The notes under the pieces: generated by a model
What the model was told of the DNA's origin: nothing
Databases searched by the model: none
Seen by the model: only the letters and a program-made list of their open reading frames with translations
Assembly: GCA_030605665.1 (NCBI GenBank)
Contig: JAUWHW010000048.1
Location: forward strand, 1-15,774
Length of the DNA stretch: 15,774 nt
Direction of reading: 5' to 3'
DNA from: Dehalococcoidia bacterium
GTDB lineage: Bacteria > Chloroflexota > Dehalococcoidia > GIF9 > AB-539-J10
Made by a program: the position numbers and the translations under genes
In this document: piece by piece, positions 1 through 6,838 of the stretch
Layout of the letters: each line of letters begins with the position of its first letter
Numbering within the stretch: the first letter of the stretch is position 1

Positions 1-1
1 G

Positions 2-112
<111 letters not shown>

Positions 113-213
113 GCCTCAATTAGTCGCTGCTGCAGAATTAAAGCTCCATAAAATCCTGGTGTGAATATTGTCCTTCTACCTGGTCTCCTTCGTTGCATTT
201 GCTTTATAGCAGG

Positions 214-238
214 CAATATATCGTGCTGTGATATATTG
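214..238. repeat. 9-bp inverted repeat upstream of the ligase pseudogene
   Basis: CAATATATC (214-222) and GATATATTG (230-238) are perfect inverted repeats separated by 7 bases. The right arm overlaps the TTGACA at 236-241. The size and position resemble a dimeric repressor operator, but AT-rich dyads also arise by chance. The intact paralogue also has a GCAATATA-containing AT-rich stretch upstream (around 2455-2484), though only imperfectly dyadic. Confidence 0.4.
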
Positions 239-253
239 ACAGGAAAATATAAT
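236..253 (+). promoter_or_regulatory. Short-spaced TTGACA-N6-TATAAT box before the ligase pseudogene
   Basis: TTGACA (236-241) and TATAAT (248-253) are both perfect consensus hexamers but only 6 bp apart, too close for ordinary sigma70 spacing. The TATAAT ends 32 nt before the ATG at 286. Similar pairs precede the U32 gene and the intact ligase. The TATAAT may be a real -10 element, but no good -35 lies at 16-18 bp. Confidence 0.25.
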
Positions 254-285
254 TAAAACTAATTCGCAAAGTTTTAGAGGTAAAT

Positions 286-905
286 ATGAATATCAAACAA
301 ATGCTGGAGAGAATGGCCAGAGAAGTGCCACAAAAAAACAGCTATTGTCCTTGGCTCTCGGAGAGTTAGCTGCCAGGAATTGGATGAGGCTTCTAACAGA
401 GTAGCTAATACCCTTATAGAGCTAGGCATGAGTAAAGGAGACCATGTAGCTATTTTATAATGTCCTATGGCCCGGAGTGGCTTATTAACTACTTTGGAGT
501 TATTAAAGCTGGTGGCATAACTATAATTCTTAACTCTATGCTTAAAGCGCCTGAACTCAGCTCCTTATTGCGTGACTCTGATTCTAAGCTATTAATTAAC
601 TGAGAAAAGTTTTTCTCAAATGTTATCCTCGGCTTTGCCCACCCTACCTTTATTGAAGCATGTTATGGAGGTTGATAGGGCAAATCCCTACACTTTTTGT
701 AGTGTCCAAGAAAGGGCAGGATGTTACTGCAAAGGAAATAGGCAGTTTTTGCCGTCAAAGCCTGGCTAATTATAAGTTGCCTCATAAAATCGAGTTTATA
801 GACAGCATACCCAAGACCGGCTCAGGGAAAATTGCCCGGAGTAGTTCAAAGAAGGAAAGACAGTCCAGAAATGAGGCAAAAATATGGGCGCCGGCAATAT
901 TCTGA
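286..905 (+). pseudogene. Decayed acyl-CoA synthetase/AMP-dependent ligase paralogue with frameshifts and a large internal deletion
   Basis: From the ATG at 286 (AGAGG at 276-280) the sequence aligns with the intact ligase at 2563-4050. Compared with it, several lesions are visible. An extra A in the run at 332-338 (7 versus 6) shifts the frame. Two extra bases near 457-460 create TAA. One extra base near 596-600 leads to TGA at 601. At about 676-681 the sequence jumps from the equivalent of about 2950 to about 3864, deleting roughly 910 bases with another frame change. The lost segment covers the P-loop, the HTGD motif and most of the adenylation core. The C-terminal lid remains open from about 681 to a TGA at 903 and keeps the SGKI motif with the catalytic lysine. 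Visible divergence from the intact copy is substantial, so the duplication is old. An open frame from the ATG at 660 is only the residual tail, not a separate gene. Confidence 0.9.
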
Positions 906-963
906 TCTAGTTCAAATAGATAGTGGACACCTCAGATAGCCTTTTATGCCATTGCGAGAATAA

Positions 964-1085
964 GGCGGGGATGAACCCCGCCACTACGGGTTACATCTCG
1001 TAGGGTCGGGGCTTGTCCCCGACCGAGCTATGGTGGGTGGCGGCTTGGAGATTACGGAACCTGTTCCGAGTTTGCTCGGATTACC
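964..1085. repeat. Hairpin cluster in the intergenic island (REP/MITE-like)
   Basis: Several perfect stem-loops sit in tandem. GGCGGGG (964-970) pairs with CCCCGCC (976-982), loop 5. CTACG (984-988) pairs with CGTAG (999-1003). GGTCGGGG (1004-1011) pairs with CCCCGACC (1017-1024), loop 5. CGGAAC (1055-1060) pairs with GTTCCG (1063-1068). TCCGAG (1065-1070) pairs with CTCGGA (1075-1080). The last two overlap and are mutually exclusive. The gap of about 308 bases from 906 to 1213 holds no convincing gene. The GC-rich hairpins resemble dispersed intergenic repeats known from Chloroflexi genomes; copy number cannot be judged from one window. Confidence 0.6.
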
Positions 1086-1157
1086 CTCGTAAAGACAAGG
1101 CAAGGGTTGGTAATGTGTCACCAATCATATGGACGAGTACATATTCTTGAAAGGTTT

Positions 1158-1182
1158 AAAAAGTTAAGGTACACAAAGTACC
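1158..1182 (-). terminator. Possible weak terminator of the U32 gene
   Basis: On the minus strand, about 30 nt past the U32 stop, GGTAC pairs with GTACC around a 5-nt loop. This is followed by TTAAC and then five T. The stem is only 5 bp and the T-run begins 5 nt after it, so termination would be weak. Confidence 0.3.
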
Positions 1183-1213
1183 AGGTTTACCAAGCCTTGC
1201 TTAATAGGGCAGC

Positions 1214-2356
1214 TCAGCGTCGTGTAGGTACAGGGTAGAATATCCTACTGCTGGTTAGGTCATTCAAGAAATCTTTGAGCCCAGCTACATATTCATCTAC
1301 TTCACGGCGATCGAATCTCACCGCTTTGTCAGCTATTTTTTGGCAATAATCGCAACGAGCACATCCGGAGAGGCAATCCTGCTTCTTAAAGAAATCAATA
1401 AAACCTTCTAGAGCCTGGTTATCAATGTAAACTTTGGGCGGCAATGCTGTTTTAGTAAATTGTGCGCCGGGTAAAGCGGGGCTAGCACACTTAGTTATGG
1501 GATCAAGAGCATTCAATATATCATATAGGTTTCCTTGATGCTGACGTGATGAATATGCCGCGGCGGCATTTAAAATCCACTCAGTGGACATTGCTCTCCC
1601 ACTGATTTTAAAGAAATCGATGCCTATTTCCTCATAAACGGGTATGTCCTCAGGTCTTATCCAGCGGGCCTTGATAATTTGGGAGGTATCACAGAGTCTG
1701 TCTATGGTACAACGAAGCACACAGTAGTCCATGTGGAAGCCATTAAGCGGATTATAGCTTTGACTAGCATGCCCCAGAGTATTGTAGTGATAGTATTCGT
1801 AGGGGCAGTGGAATAAACAGAGATTATTCAGTAATACATTGAGATCGCACTTTACGGCACTTTTAATAGCCTGGAGTAGTTTGAAATCTCGATTTATGTT
1901 GAAGTCCAGGGTAATGGAATCAGCGCCCAGCGATTCAAACAATTGAGCTCTAGCCACGCTGTTCACCTTAGCTATAGTTGATACCCTTACATTAAGGTGC
2001 GGGAATTGCTTTTTTATCAACTCCAGCAAATATGGAATAGTCACCGTAACACTACCTACGCCAGCGCTGCTGACCCACTCCAGATGTTCTAGCAACTCCC
2101 GATGGGCAGCCTCATCCCATTCCATGTTGTTCATACATGGAGCGTTCAGGAGATAATCAAAGGTTAAACCCCTGGAATGAACTAGCTTGATATACTCTTC
2201 TGCCTGTTTTCTTGTCATTTTAGGGATATCAGGTCCCGCTCCACCACTACCTATCATTGATGTGGGCAAAACACCATATATCTGGATATCTGCCCCCATC
2301 TTACTTAACGGCGCTATCAGGCCCTCATCCCAATTAGTTGGTGCTAATAAGCGCAT
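1214..2356 (-). CDS. U32 family protein (peptidase U32 / RlhA-UbiU-like), possible Fe-S enzyme
   Basis: This 380-residue protein has the U32 (COG0826) pattern: an N-terminal barrel start (MRLLAPTNWDEG), the segment NVRVSTIAKVNSV near 122-134, NINRDF near 153-158, and the signature-like FKISGRAM near 249-256. U32 members were named peptidases, but several (RlhA, TrhP, UbiU/UbiV) are now tied to O2-independent RNA or ubiquinone hydroxylation, and UbiU/UbiV hold a 4Fe-4S cluster. Here C180, C184, C212 and C216 lie where such a cluster would bind. A further motif near the end, CLSGCARCDYC (C328, C332, C335, C338), could bind another metal. The reaction is unknown. It is divergent from the intact ligase (206 bp between starts) and flanked on the other side by the ligase pseudogene. 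The chosen ATG gives the normal family N-terminus, although no clear Shine-Dalgarno precedes it. Confidence 0.85.
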   Translation of the reverse strand: MRLLAPTNWDEGLIAPLSKMGADIQIYGVLPTSMIGSGGAGPDIPKMTRKQAEEYIKLVHSRGLTFDYLLNAPCMNNMEWDEAAHRELLEHLEWVSSAGVGSVTVTIPYLLELIKKQFPHLNVRVSTIAKVNSVARAQLFESLGADSITLDFNINRDFKLLQAIKSAVKCDLNVLLNNLCLFHCPYEYYHYNTLGHASQSYNPLNGFHMDYCVLRCTIDRLCDTSQIIKARWIRPEDIPVYEEIGIDFFKISGRAMSTEWILNAAAAYSSRQHQGNLYDILNALDPITKCASPALPGAQFTKTALPPKVYIDNQALEGFIDFFKKQDCLSGCARCDYCQKIADKAVRFDRREVDEYVAGLKDFLNDLTSSRIFYPVPTRR

Positions 2357-2387
2357 ATTATTTCACTGGTTGCCGATGTTAACATGG

Positions 2388-2405
2388 ATTATAGGAAATT
2401 TACAA
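2388..2405 (-). promoter_or_regulatory. Short-spaced TTGTAA-N6-TATAAT box before the U32 gene
   Basis: Read on the minus strand, TTGTAA (2405-2400) is followed after 6 bp by a perfect TATAAT (2393-2388), which ends 31 nt before the U32 ATG. The TATAAT is a plausible -10. No good -35 is present at 16-18 bp. The layout mirrors the boxes before the two ligase copies. Confidence 0.3.
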
Positions 2406-2516
2406 TAGTTGCCCTTGCCCTTTCGTACTGTTGGAGGAATAATATATGGAGCTGCAATATATTATATACATGTTATTATATATGAAAAAAGATTGTCAAT
2501 ACTGCCCTATCAAGCA

Positions 2517-2535
2517 TTGACACGAGCGCTATACT
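2517..2535 (+). promoter_or_regulatory. Short-spaced TTGACA-N7-TATACT box before the intact ligase
   Basis: TTGACA (2517-2522) and TATACT (2530-2535) are 7 bp apart, ending 27 nt before the ATG at 2563. The spacing is too short for standard sigma70 use. The matching position and layout to the other two genes of the locus is the reason for listing it. Confidence 0.25.
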
Positions 2536-2562
2536 TTTGGCAAATATCTCCTGGGGGTAAAG

Positions 2563-4050
2563 ATGGATATTATACAGATGCTAGAGAAAACTGCTAGTGA
2601 AGTGCCACAAAAAACAGCCATCATTCTTGGTTCTCAGAAGGTTACCTATGGGGAATTGGAGGAAGCTTCTAACAGGGTGGCTAACGCTCTTACATGGCTA
2701 GGGATAGAGAAGAGTGACCATATAGCCGTTTTAATGTCTCATAGCCCTGAGTGGGTCATCAATTATTTCGGAGTTATTAAGGCTGGCGGCATAGCCGTGC
2801 TCCTGAGCTCCATGCTTAAAGCACCTGAGCTTGGCTCTTTATTGCGTGATTCCGATGCCAAAATCCTGATAACGGAAAGGAAAATCTCCCAGATACTGTC
2901 CCCGGTTTTGCCTGATATCCCCTTGCTAAAGCAGGTTATTGAAATTGACGGAGATTCTTATAAGAGGATGGTAGCTAGTAGCCTTTCCACCTCACCAGCC
3001 ATTGATATAAGAGACAATGATGAGGTTACTATCATCTACACCTCCGGCGTGTTGGGAAGACAAAAGGGTGTAGTGCATACTCACGCTTCACTTATGGGGA
3101 CTCCCAACATAGTTTCCGCAGGCATAGGGCGCAGCAGAGAAGACGTGGTCATAGATCCAGTTCCTTTCTTCTATCTTCTAGGATTAGGCGAAGTCCTTTT
3201 TGGTTCCATTATAAAGGGGTCCACTGTAGTAATCATTCCTCATTTCACACCCAGAGCTGTTTTAGAGCTTATAGAAAAAGAGCGAGGAAGCATCCTTTTT
3301 GGGGTTCCGGCCATGCATAATGCTTTAGCTATGTTACGGGATGAGGTTATCAAAAGCTATGACTTTAGTTCCTTGAGAGTGGCCTCTACCGCTGGGGCGA
3401 AATCCTCTCCCCACCTTATGAAGATGCTGGAGGATAAATTCAATTTAACTCTCTGTGAGACCTACGGTCTTTCAGAACTTTCCGTTGTTTCTATGAGCAC
3501 CTTAGATAATCATAAACTGGGGACGGTGGGCAAGCCGATTTGCGACCTCAAGGTAGTAGATGATAGTAGCGAGGAGGTTGCTCGGGGTGAGATAGGGGAG
3601 GCTGTCTTCAAAGCCCCCTGGGTGATGAAGGGATACTATAAGGCGCCTGATCTCACGGCTGAGGTTCTCAAAGATGGTTGGTTTCATACCGGAGATTTGA
3701 TTAAGATGGATGAAGATGGTTACCTCGAATATGTAGAGAAGAAATCTTTCATAATAGTGACCCCCTCTGGGCTTAAAATTTCCCCCTGGGAAGTCGAGGA
3801 TGTGCTTTTGAGGCATCCCAGCGTGGCTGAAGTAGCTTATGTAGCAGTTAAAAATGTACAGGGTGGGCAGATTCCTACAGCTTTTATAGTACTTAAGGAA
3901 GGACAAAGTGCCACTGCAGAGGAAATGGCCAGTTTTTGCTGCCAAAATTTGGCTGACTTTAAGTTGCCTAAGAGCTTTGAGTTTGTGGATAGCATACCCA
4001 AGACTAGCTCGGGGAAAATTGATAGACGACGACTCAAAGAGGGGACGTAA
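2563..4050 (+). CDS. AMP-dependent synthetase/ligase (acyl-CoA synthetase-like) with atypical motifs
   Basis: This 495-residue ANL-superfamily enzyme would normally form an acyl-adenylate from a carboxylate and ATP and transfer it to CoA or another thiol. Domain order is complete: N-terminal core, the P-loop-like segment TSGVLGRQKGV (160-170), YGLSE (301-305), GWFHTGDL (372-379), hinge, and a C-terminal lid ending PKTSSGKIDRRRLK with the conserved Lys485. Two motifs deviate. The usual TSGTTGxPKG is TSGVLGRQKG here. The Arg-x-Lys-Asp of the hinge motif reads E-K-K-S (392-395), losing the conserved Arg and the hinge Asp. It may therefore have altered or reduced adenylation activity, or a specialised substrate. 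The start is set by a strong GGGGGT 4 nt before the ATG. A decayed paralogue lies upstream at 286-905. The substrate is not deducible. Confidence 0.9.
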   Translation: MDIIQMLEKTASEVPQKTAIILGSQKVTYGELEEASNRVANALTWLGIEKSDHIAVLMSHSPEWVINYFGVIKAGGIAVLLSSMLKAPELGSLLRDSDAKILITERKISQILSPVLPDIPLLKQVIEIDGDSYKRMVASSLSTSPAIDIRDNDEVTIIYTSGVLGRQKGVVHTHASLMGTPNIVSAGIGRSREDVVIDPVPFFYLLGLGEVLFGSIIKGSTVVIIPHFTPRAVLELIEKERGSILFGVPAMHNALAMLRDEVIKSYDFSSLRVASTAGAKSSPHLMKMLEDKFNLTLCETYGLSELSVVSMSTLDNHKLGTVGKPICDLKVVDDSSEEVARGEIGEAVFKAPWVMKGYYKAPDLTAEVLKDGWFHTGDLIKMDEDGYLEYVEKKSFIIVTPSGLKISPWEVEDVLLRHPSVAEVAYVAVKNVQGGQIPTAFIVLKEGQSATAEEMASFCCQNLADFKLPKSFEFVDSIPKTSSGKIDRRRLKEGT

Positions 4051-4124
4051 TTCCAGAATTAGCTTGAACTAGAGCGTTGAGACTAGTAATGCCTGATTTT
4101 GGTTATTTGACTTCCAACCAGGTA

Positions 4125-4153
4125 TTGACAATAGTGAACCCATTTGCTAGCGT
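4125..4153 (+). promoter_or_regulatory. Possible promoter of the radical SAM gene
   Basis: A perfect TTGACA (4125-4130) is followed after 17 bp by TAGCGT (4148-4153), a poor -10 with three matches to TATAAT. It lies 51 nt before the TTG start. Spacing and the -35 support it; the -10 is weak. Confidence 0.3.
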
Positions 4154-4203
4154 TGCTTGTTTAGCTTTATGCATCCAGTCCTTAATCATGAAGGAAGCAT
4201 AAT

Positions 4204-5691
4204 TTGAAAATACTCTTTGTTTATCCACAATATCCAGATACCTTCTGGAGTTTTAAGTACGCTTTAAGATTCATTTCAAAAAAGGCTGCTTTCCCTCCTT
4301 TGGGATTACTAACTGTAGCTGCCATGCTTCCTAATGAGTGGCAGAAAAAGCTTGTGGATATGAACACAACAACCTTAACCGATGAAAACATTAAATGGGC
4401 TGATTATGTATTTATCAGTGCTATGATTGTGCAAAAAGAATCGGTGAAGGAAGTTATTGCCAAATCTAAGAAATTCAATGCTAAAATAGTTGCCGGTGGC
4501 CCCCTTTTTACCACTGGACATGAACAGTTTGATTTTGGTGATGTAGACCATTTTGTGCTTGGTGAGGCCGAAGCTATACTTCCACTCTTCTTAGAAGACT
4601 TACAGAAGGAACGTGCTCAACATATTTACACCTCCAACGAGCACCCTGACATAACAAAAACGCCTATCCCGCTTTGGGAACTTATTGACATGAAAAAATA
4701 TGCTGAAATGAATGTCCAGTATTCTCGAGGCTGTCCTTTCAATTGTGAATTTTGTGATATTATCATCTTAAACGGACACAGGCCACGGACAAAGGATAAA
4801 GACCAGCTAGTAGCTGAACTTGAGGCATTATATCGTCAAGGATGGAAGGATGGCGTATTTATTGTTGATGATAATTTTATAGGAAATAAGAAGAAGTTAA
4901 AGGCAGAAACGCTACCAGCGATGATTAGATGGTCCCAGGAGAGAAAATACCCCTTTTGGTTTTCTACGGAGGCATCTATAAATCTTGCTGACGATGAAGA
5001 GCTAATGCAATTGATGACCAAAGCAGGGTTTAACACAGTATTTATTGGCATTGAAACCCCAAATGAGGAGAGCCTAGTCAGCTGTAGCAAGTTTCAAAAT
5101 GTGAATCGTGATCTGATAGCTTCAGTTAAGAAGATTCAAAACTATGGACTACAGGTACAAGGGGGTTTTATTGTTGGCTTTGACAGCGATCCACTTTCAA
5201 TTTTTAAAAGTCAAATCAATTTCATTCAGAGGAGTGGAATCGTTACTGCAATGGTTGGCTTGCTAAATGCTCCTCCTGGCACAAGACTATACCAACGACT
5301 GAAAAGGGAAAACCGTTTATTGCCTGGCGGTTCTGGCGACAATACAGATGGTACAATCAACTTCGTCCCTAAGATGAACTATGAAACTCTCATCAATGGC
5401 TATAAGAATATCGTAAAGACAATTTATGCATCCAGACAGCATTACGAACGGATTAAAACATTTCTAAAGGAATATAGACCTCAAAGAGTGAGGAAGGGCA
5501 AACTCCACTTTTGCGAGATTAGAGCAGTTGTTAAATCCATGTGGTTTATGGGTGTCAAAGAAAAAGGAAGGAGCTGTTACTGGAGGCTTTTTAGTTCCAC
5601 CTTGTTCAAAAAACCCCGGCTTTTTCCTTTATTCATAACTCTTACCATCTATGGATTCCACTTCCGTAAGGTGGCTAAGAAAATACAGTAG
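4204..5691 (+). CDS. B12-binding domain-containing radical SAM protein (DUF4070-type)
   Basis: This 495-residue protein has a class B radical SAM layout. An N-terminal Rossmann-like cobalamin-binding domain spans about 1-140 (KILFVYP start; AGGP near 97-100; GEAE near 120-123). The radical SAM core follows with YSRGCPFNCEFCD (C177, C181 and C184, ligands of the 4Fe-4S cluster that cleaves S-adenosylmethionine). The C-terminal part is of the type annotated DUF4070. As in many such enzymes, the B12 domain lacks the DxHxxG His motif, so cobalamin would bind base-off without a protein His ligand. Relatives methylate or rearrange unactivated carbons (for example HpnR in hopanoid C-3 methylation), but the substrate here is unknown. 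Translation starts at TTG: AAGGAAG (4191-4197) is spaced correctly and the family N-terminus begins exactly there. A five-codon frame, ATG at 4188 to TAA at 4202, encloses that Shine-Dalgarno. The basic, aromatic tail may contact membrane. Confidence 0.88.
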   Translation: MKILFVYPQYPDTFWSFKYALRFISKKAAFPPLGLLTVAAMLPNEWQKKLVDMNTTTLTDENIKWADYVFISAMIVQKESVKEVIAKSKKFNAKIVAGGPLFTTGHEQFDFGDVDHFVLGEAEAILPLFLEDLQKERAQHIYTSNEHPDITKTPIPLWELIDMKKYAEMNVQYSRGCPFNCEFCDIIILNGHRPRTKDKDQLVAELEALYRQGWKDGVFIVDDNFIGNKKKLKAETLPAMIRWSQERKYPFWFSTEASINLADDEELMQLMTKAGFNTVFIGIETPNEESLVSCSKFQNVNRDLIASVKKIQNYGLQVQGGFIVGFDSDPLSIFKSQINFIQRSGIVTAMVGLLNAPPGTRLYQRLKRENRLLPGGSGDNTDGTINFVPKMNYETLINGYKNIVKTIYASRQHYERIKTFLKEYRPQRVRKGKLHFCEIRAVVKSMWFMGVKEKGRSCYWRLFSSTLFKKPRLFPLFITLTIYGFHFRKVAKKIQ

Positions 5692-5816
5692 CACCCCCAA
5701 TTTTGCATCTGTATTAGTGGGTTAACTTTGTGTTAGACCTTTCTATCCTGCTCTATACTTATTCACCTTAAGAATGGGCGTTTTTTGCAGTAGGGTGGGT
5801 GGGGGCAGCCACCTAA

Positions 5817-6686
5817 TTAATCGCTGCAGTAAAATCCAAAAGAAATATATCCTTCTCCATTATGAACTGCCACTACGGGCGGGACCTCACTGATATAAAG
5901 CTCATCACAGTGGCATTGGGAGAGAAGCATTTCCTTCAATTCCTCAGCTTGCTCGAGAACATTGGCATGTTCTATGGCAGCATGCAGTTTTCTGCCTCCG
6001 ATTCTTTCCTTGGCTATGCCAATCATCTTGTTCATTATCTGCTTTTTAGTTTTGGCTCTAGCTATGGGCTTTGTGATCCCTCCCGTAGAGGCGTCAACCT
6101 CAAGTATAGCCCTGAAACTAGTTGATGATTCAGCTTCAGCCCATGACTTAGCTGCATGGATTCGCCCTCCTTTATCCCGATAGAAAAGGGTATCAGATGC
6201 CTGGAGCAGGTTTATTTTTGGTATTACCTCGTTAAGCAATTTCACAATCCCATCGAGGTCTTTATCCTCCTTTGCTGCTCTGGCTGCCTCGATAACAAGG
6301 AGTAGCTCACCTGCCTCAAGGGTATAAGAATCAATAACTTCAATCTTGGTTTTAGGTAGCTTCTCTCGAGCCATTTCCCTGGCCTCTACGGCAGCTTCAT
6401 ATCCTTTAGTAAAAGCTGAGGTCATGAAAATATATAAGATAGCCTCTGAACTTTGAGCTAGCCTTTGGTAGGCTTGCAAAAATTCCCCTACTGAGGGGAA
6501 AGAGGTGGTAGGCAGCTTATCTTTTTCCTTAAGCCTGGCATATAACCACTTCACATCTATTGTTGTGTCCAGATAATCTTTACCGTCTACGATGGTATGG
6601 AAAGGTACCATTGTGATCTCATACTCTTCTGCAATTTCCCTGGGTATTGCAGCCACACTGTCAGTCATGATAGCTACTTTTTTCAT
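5817..6686 (-). CDS. degV: DegV family fatty-acid-binding protein
   Basis: The 289-residue length is normal for DegV (FakB-like) proteins. These bind a single fatty acid; in Firmicutes they present it to the kinase FakA for phosphorylation. Visible family features are the start KKVAIMTDS (Ser10 follows TDS form), PTTSFPSVGEF near 59-69 (lipid-carboxylate-binding TS pair), and MTSAFTKGYEAA near 88-99, the counterpart of the usual SSxxSGTYxxA. No kinase partner is in this window. The gene follows dnaN by 152 bp but has its own strong promoter, so it is probably an independent unit. The ATG has only a weak upstream Shine-Dalgarno, but the N-terminus matches the family exactly. Confidence 0.92.
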   Translation of the reverse strand: MKKVAIMTDSVAAIPREIAEEYEITMVPFHTIVDGKDYLDTTIDVKWLYARLKEKDKLPTTSFPSVGEFLQAYQRLAQSSEAILYIFMTSAFTKGYEAAVEAREMAREKLPKTKIEVIDSYTLEAGELLLVIEAARAAKEDKDLDGIVKLLNEVIPKINLLQASDTLFYRDKGGRIHAAKSWAEAESSTSFRAILEVDASTGGITKPIARAKTKKQIMNKMIGIAKERIGGRKLHAAIEHANVLEQAEELKEMLLSQCHCDELYISEVPPVVAVHNGEGYISFGFYCSD

Positions 6687-6714
6687 GATTACCGCTTCAA
6701 CTTTGCCACTTAAC

Positions 6715-6731
6715 GCATCGTAGCTCGATGC
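6715..6731. repeat. Perfect hairpin at the degV transcription start
   Basis: GCATCG (6715-6720) and CGATGC (6726-6731) are a perfect 6-bp inverted repeat around TAGCT. It directly abuts the -10 element (6732-6737), so the predicted +1 falls inside it. It could be an operator or a 5' end-stabilising hairpin in the leader. Confidence 0.45.
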
Positions 6732-6759
6732 ATTATAGCAAGCAAAGCATTCCTGTCAA
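6732..6759 (-). promoter_or_regulatory. Consensus sigma70 promoter of degV
   Basis: On the minus strand, TTGACA (6759-6754), a 16-bp spacer and TATAAT (6737-6732) match both hexamers perfectly. The predicted start is about 38 nt before the degV ATG. This is the best promoter in the window. Confidence 0.8.
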
Positions 6760-6838
6760 GTAGCTTGAAGGGTCAGGGGAATAAATTTTAATGGAACGTT
6801 ATTTAATAGCCTTAGACTTCTATTTCAGGAGTACCGCC

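Noticed and set aside
286..680. Programmed frameshifting in the upstream ligase copy, suggested by the A7 run
   Set aside because: Further frameshifts, in-frame stops and a deletion of about 910 bases remove the catalytic core, so decay explains the sequence better.
911..1140. Insertion-sequence remnant, suggested by TAGTGGACACC near 921 and ATGTGTCACCA near 1113
   Set aside because: No transposase fragment or matching terminal repeats can be identified, so the hairpin cluster alone is reported.
4221..4229. Perfect DnaA-box sequence TTATCCACA; a second one on the opposite strand at 12267-12275
   Set aside because: Both are isolated, far apart and inside coding sequence (radical SAM and FAD genes). 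There is no box cluster or AT-rich unwinding region next to dnaN, so no origin is supported.
5692..5816. Terminator between the convergent radical SAM and degV genes
   Set aside because: There is a six-T run near 5778 and GGTGG/CCACC repeats, but no stem directly followed by a T-run on either strand.
5962..6183. Plus-strand open frame with a hydrophobic, membrane-like stretch
   Set aside because: It is antisense to degV, whose family motifs are intact, and it has no recognisable family features; it is a shadow frame.
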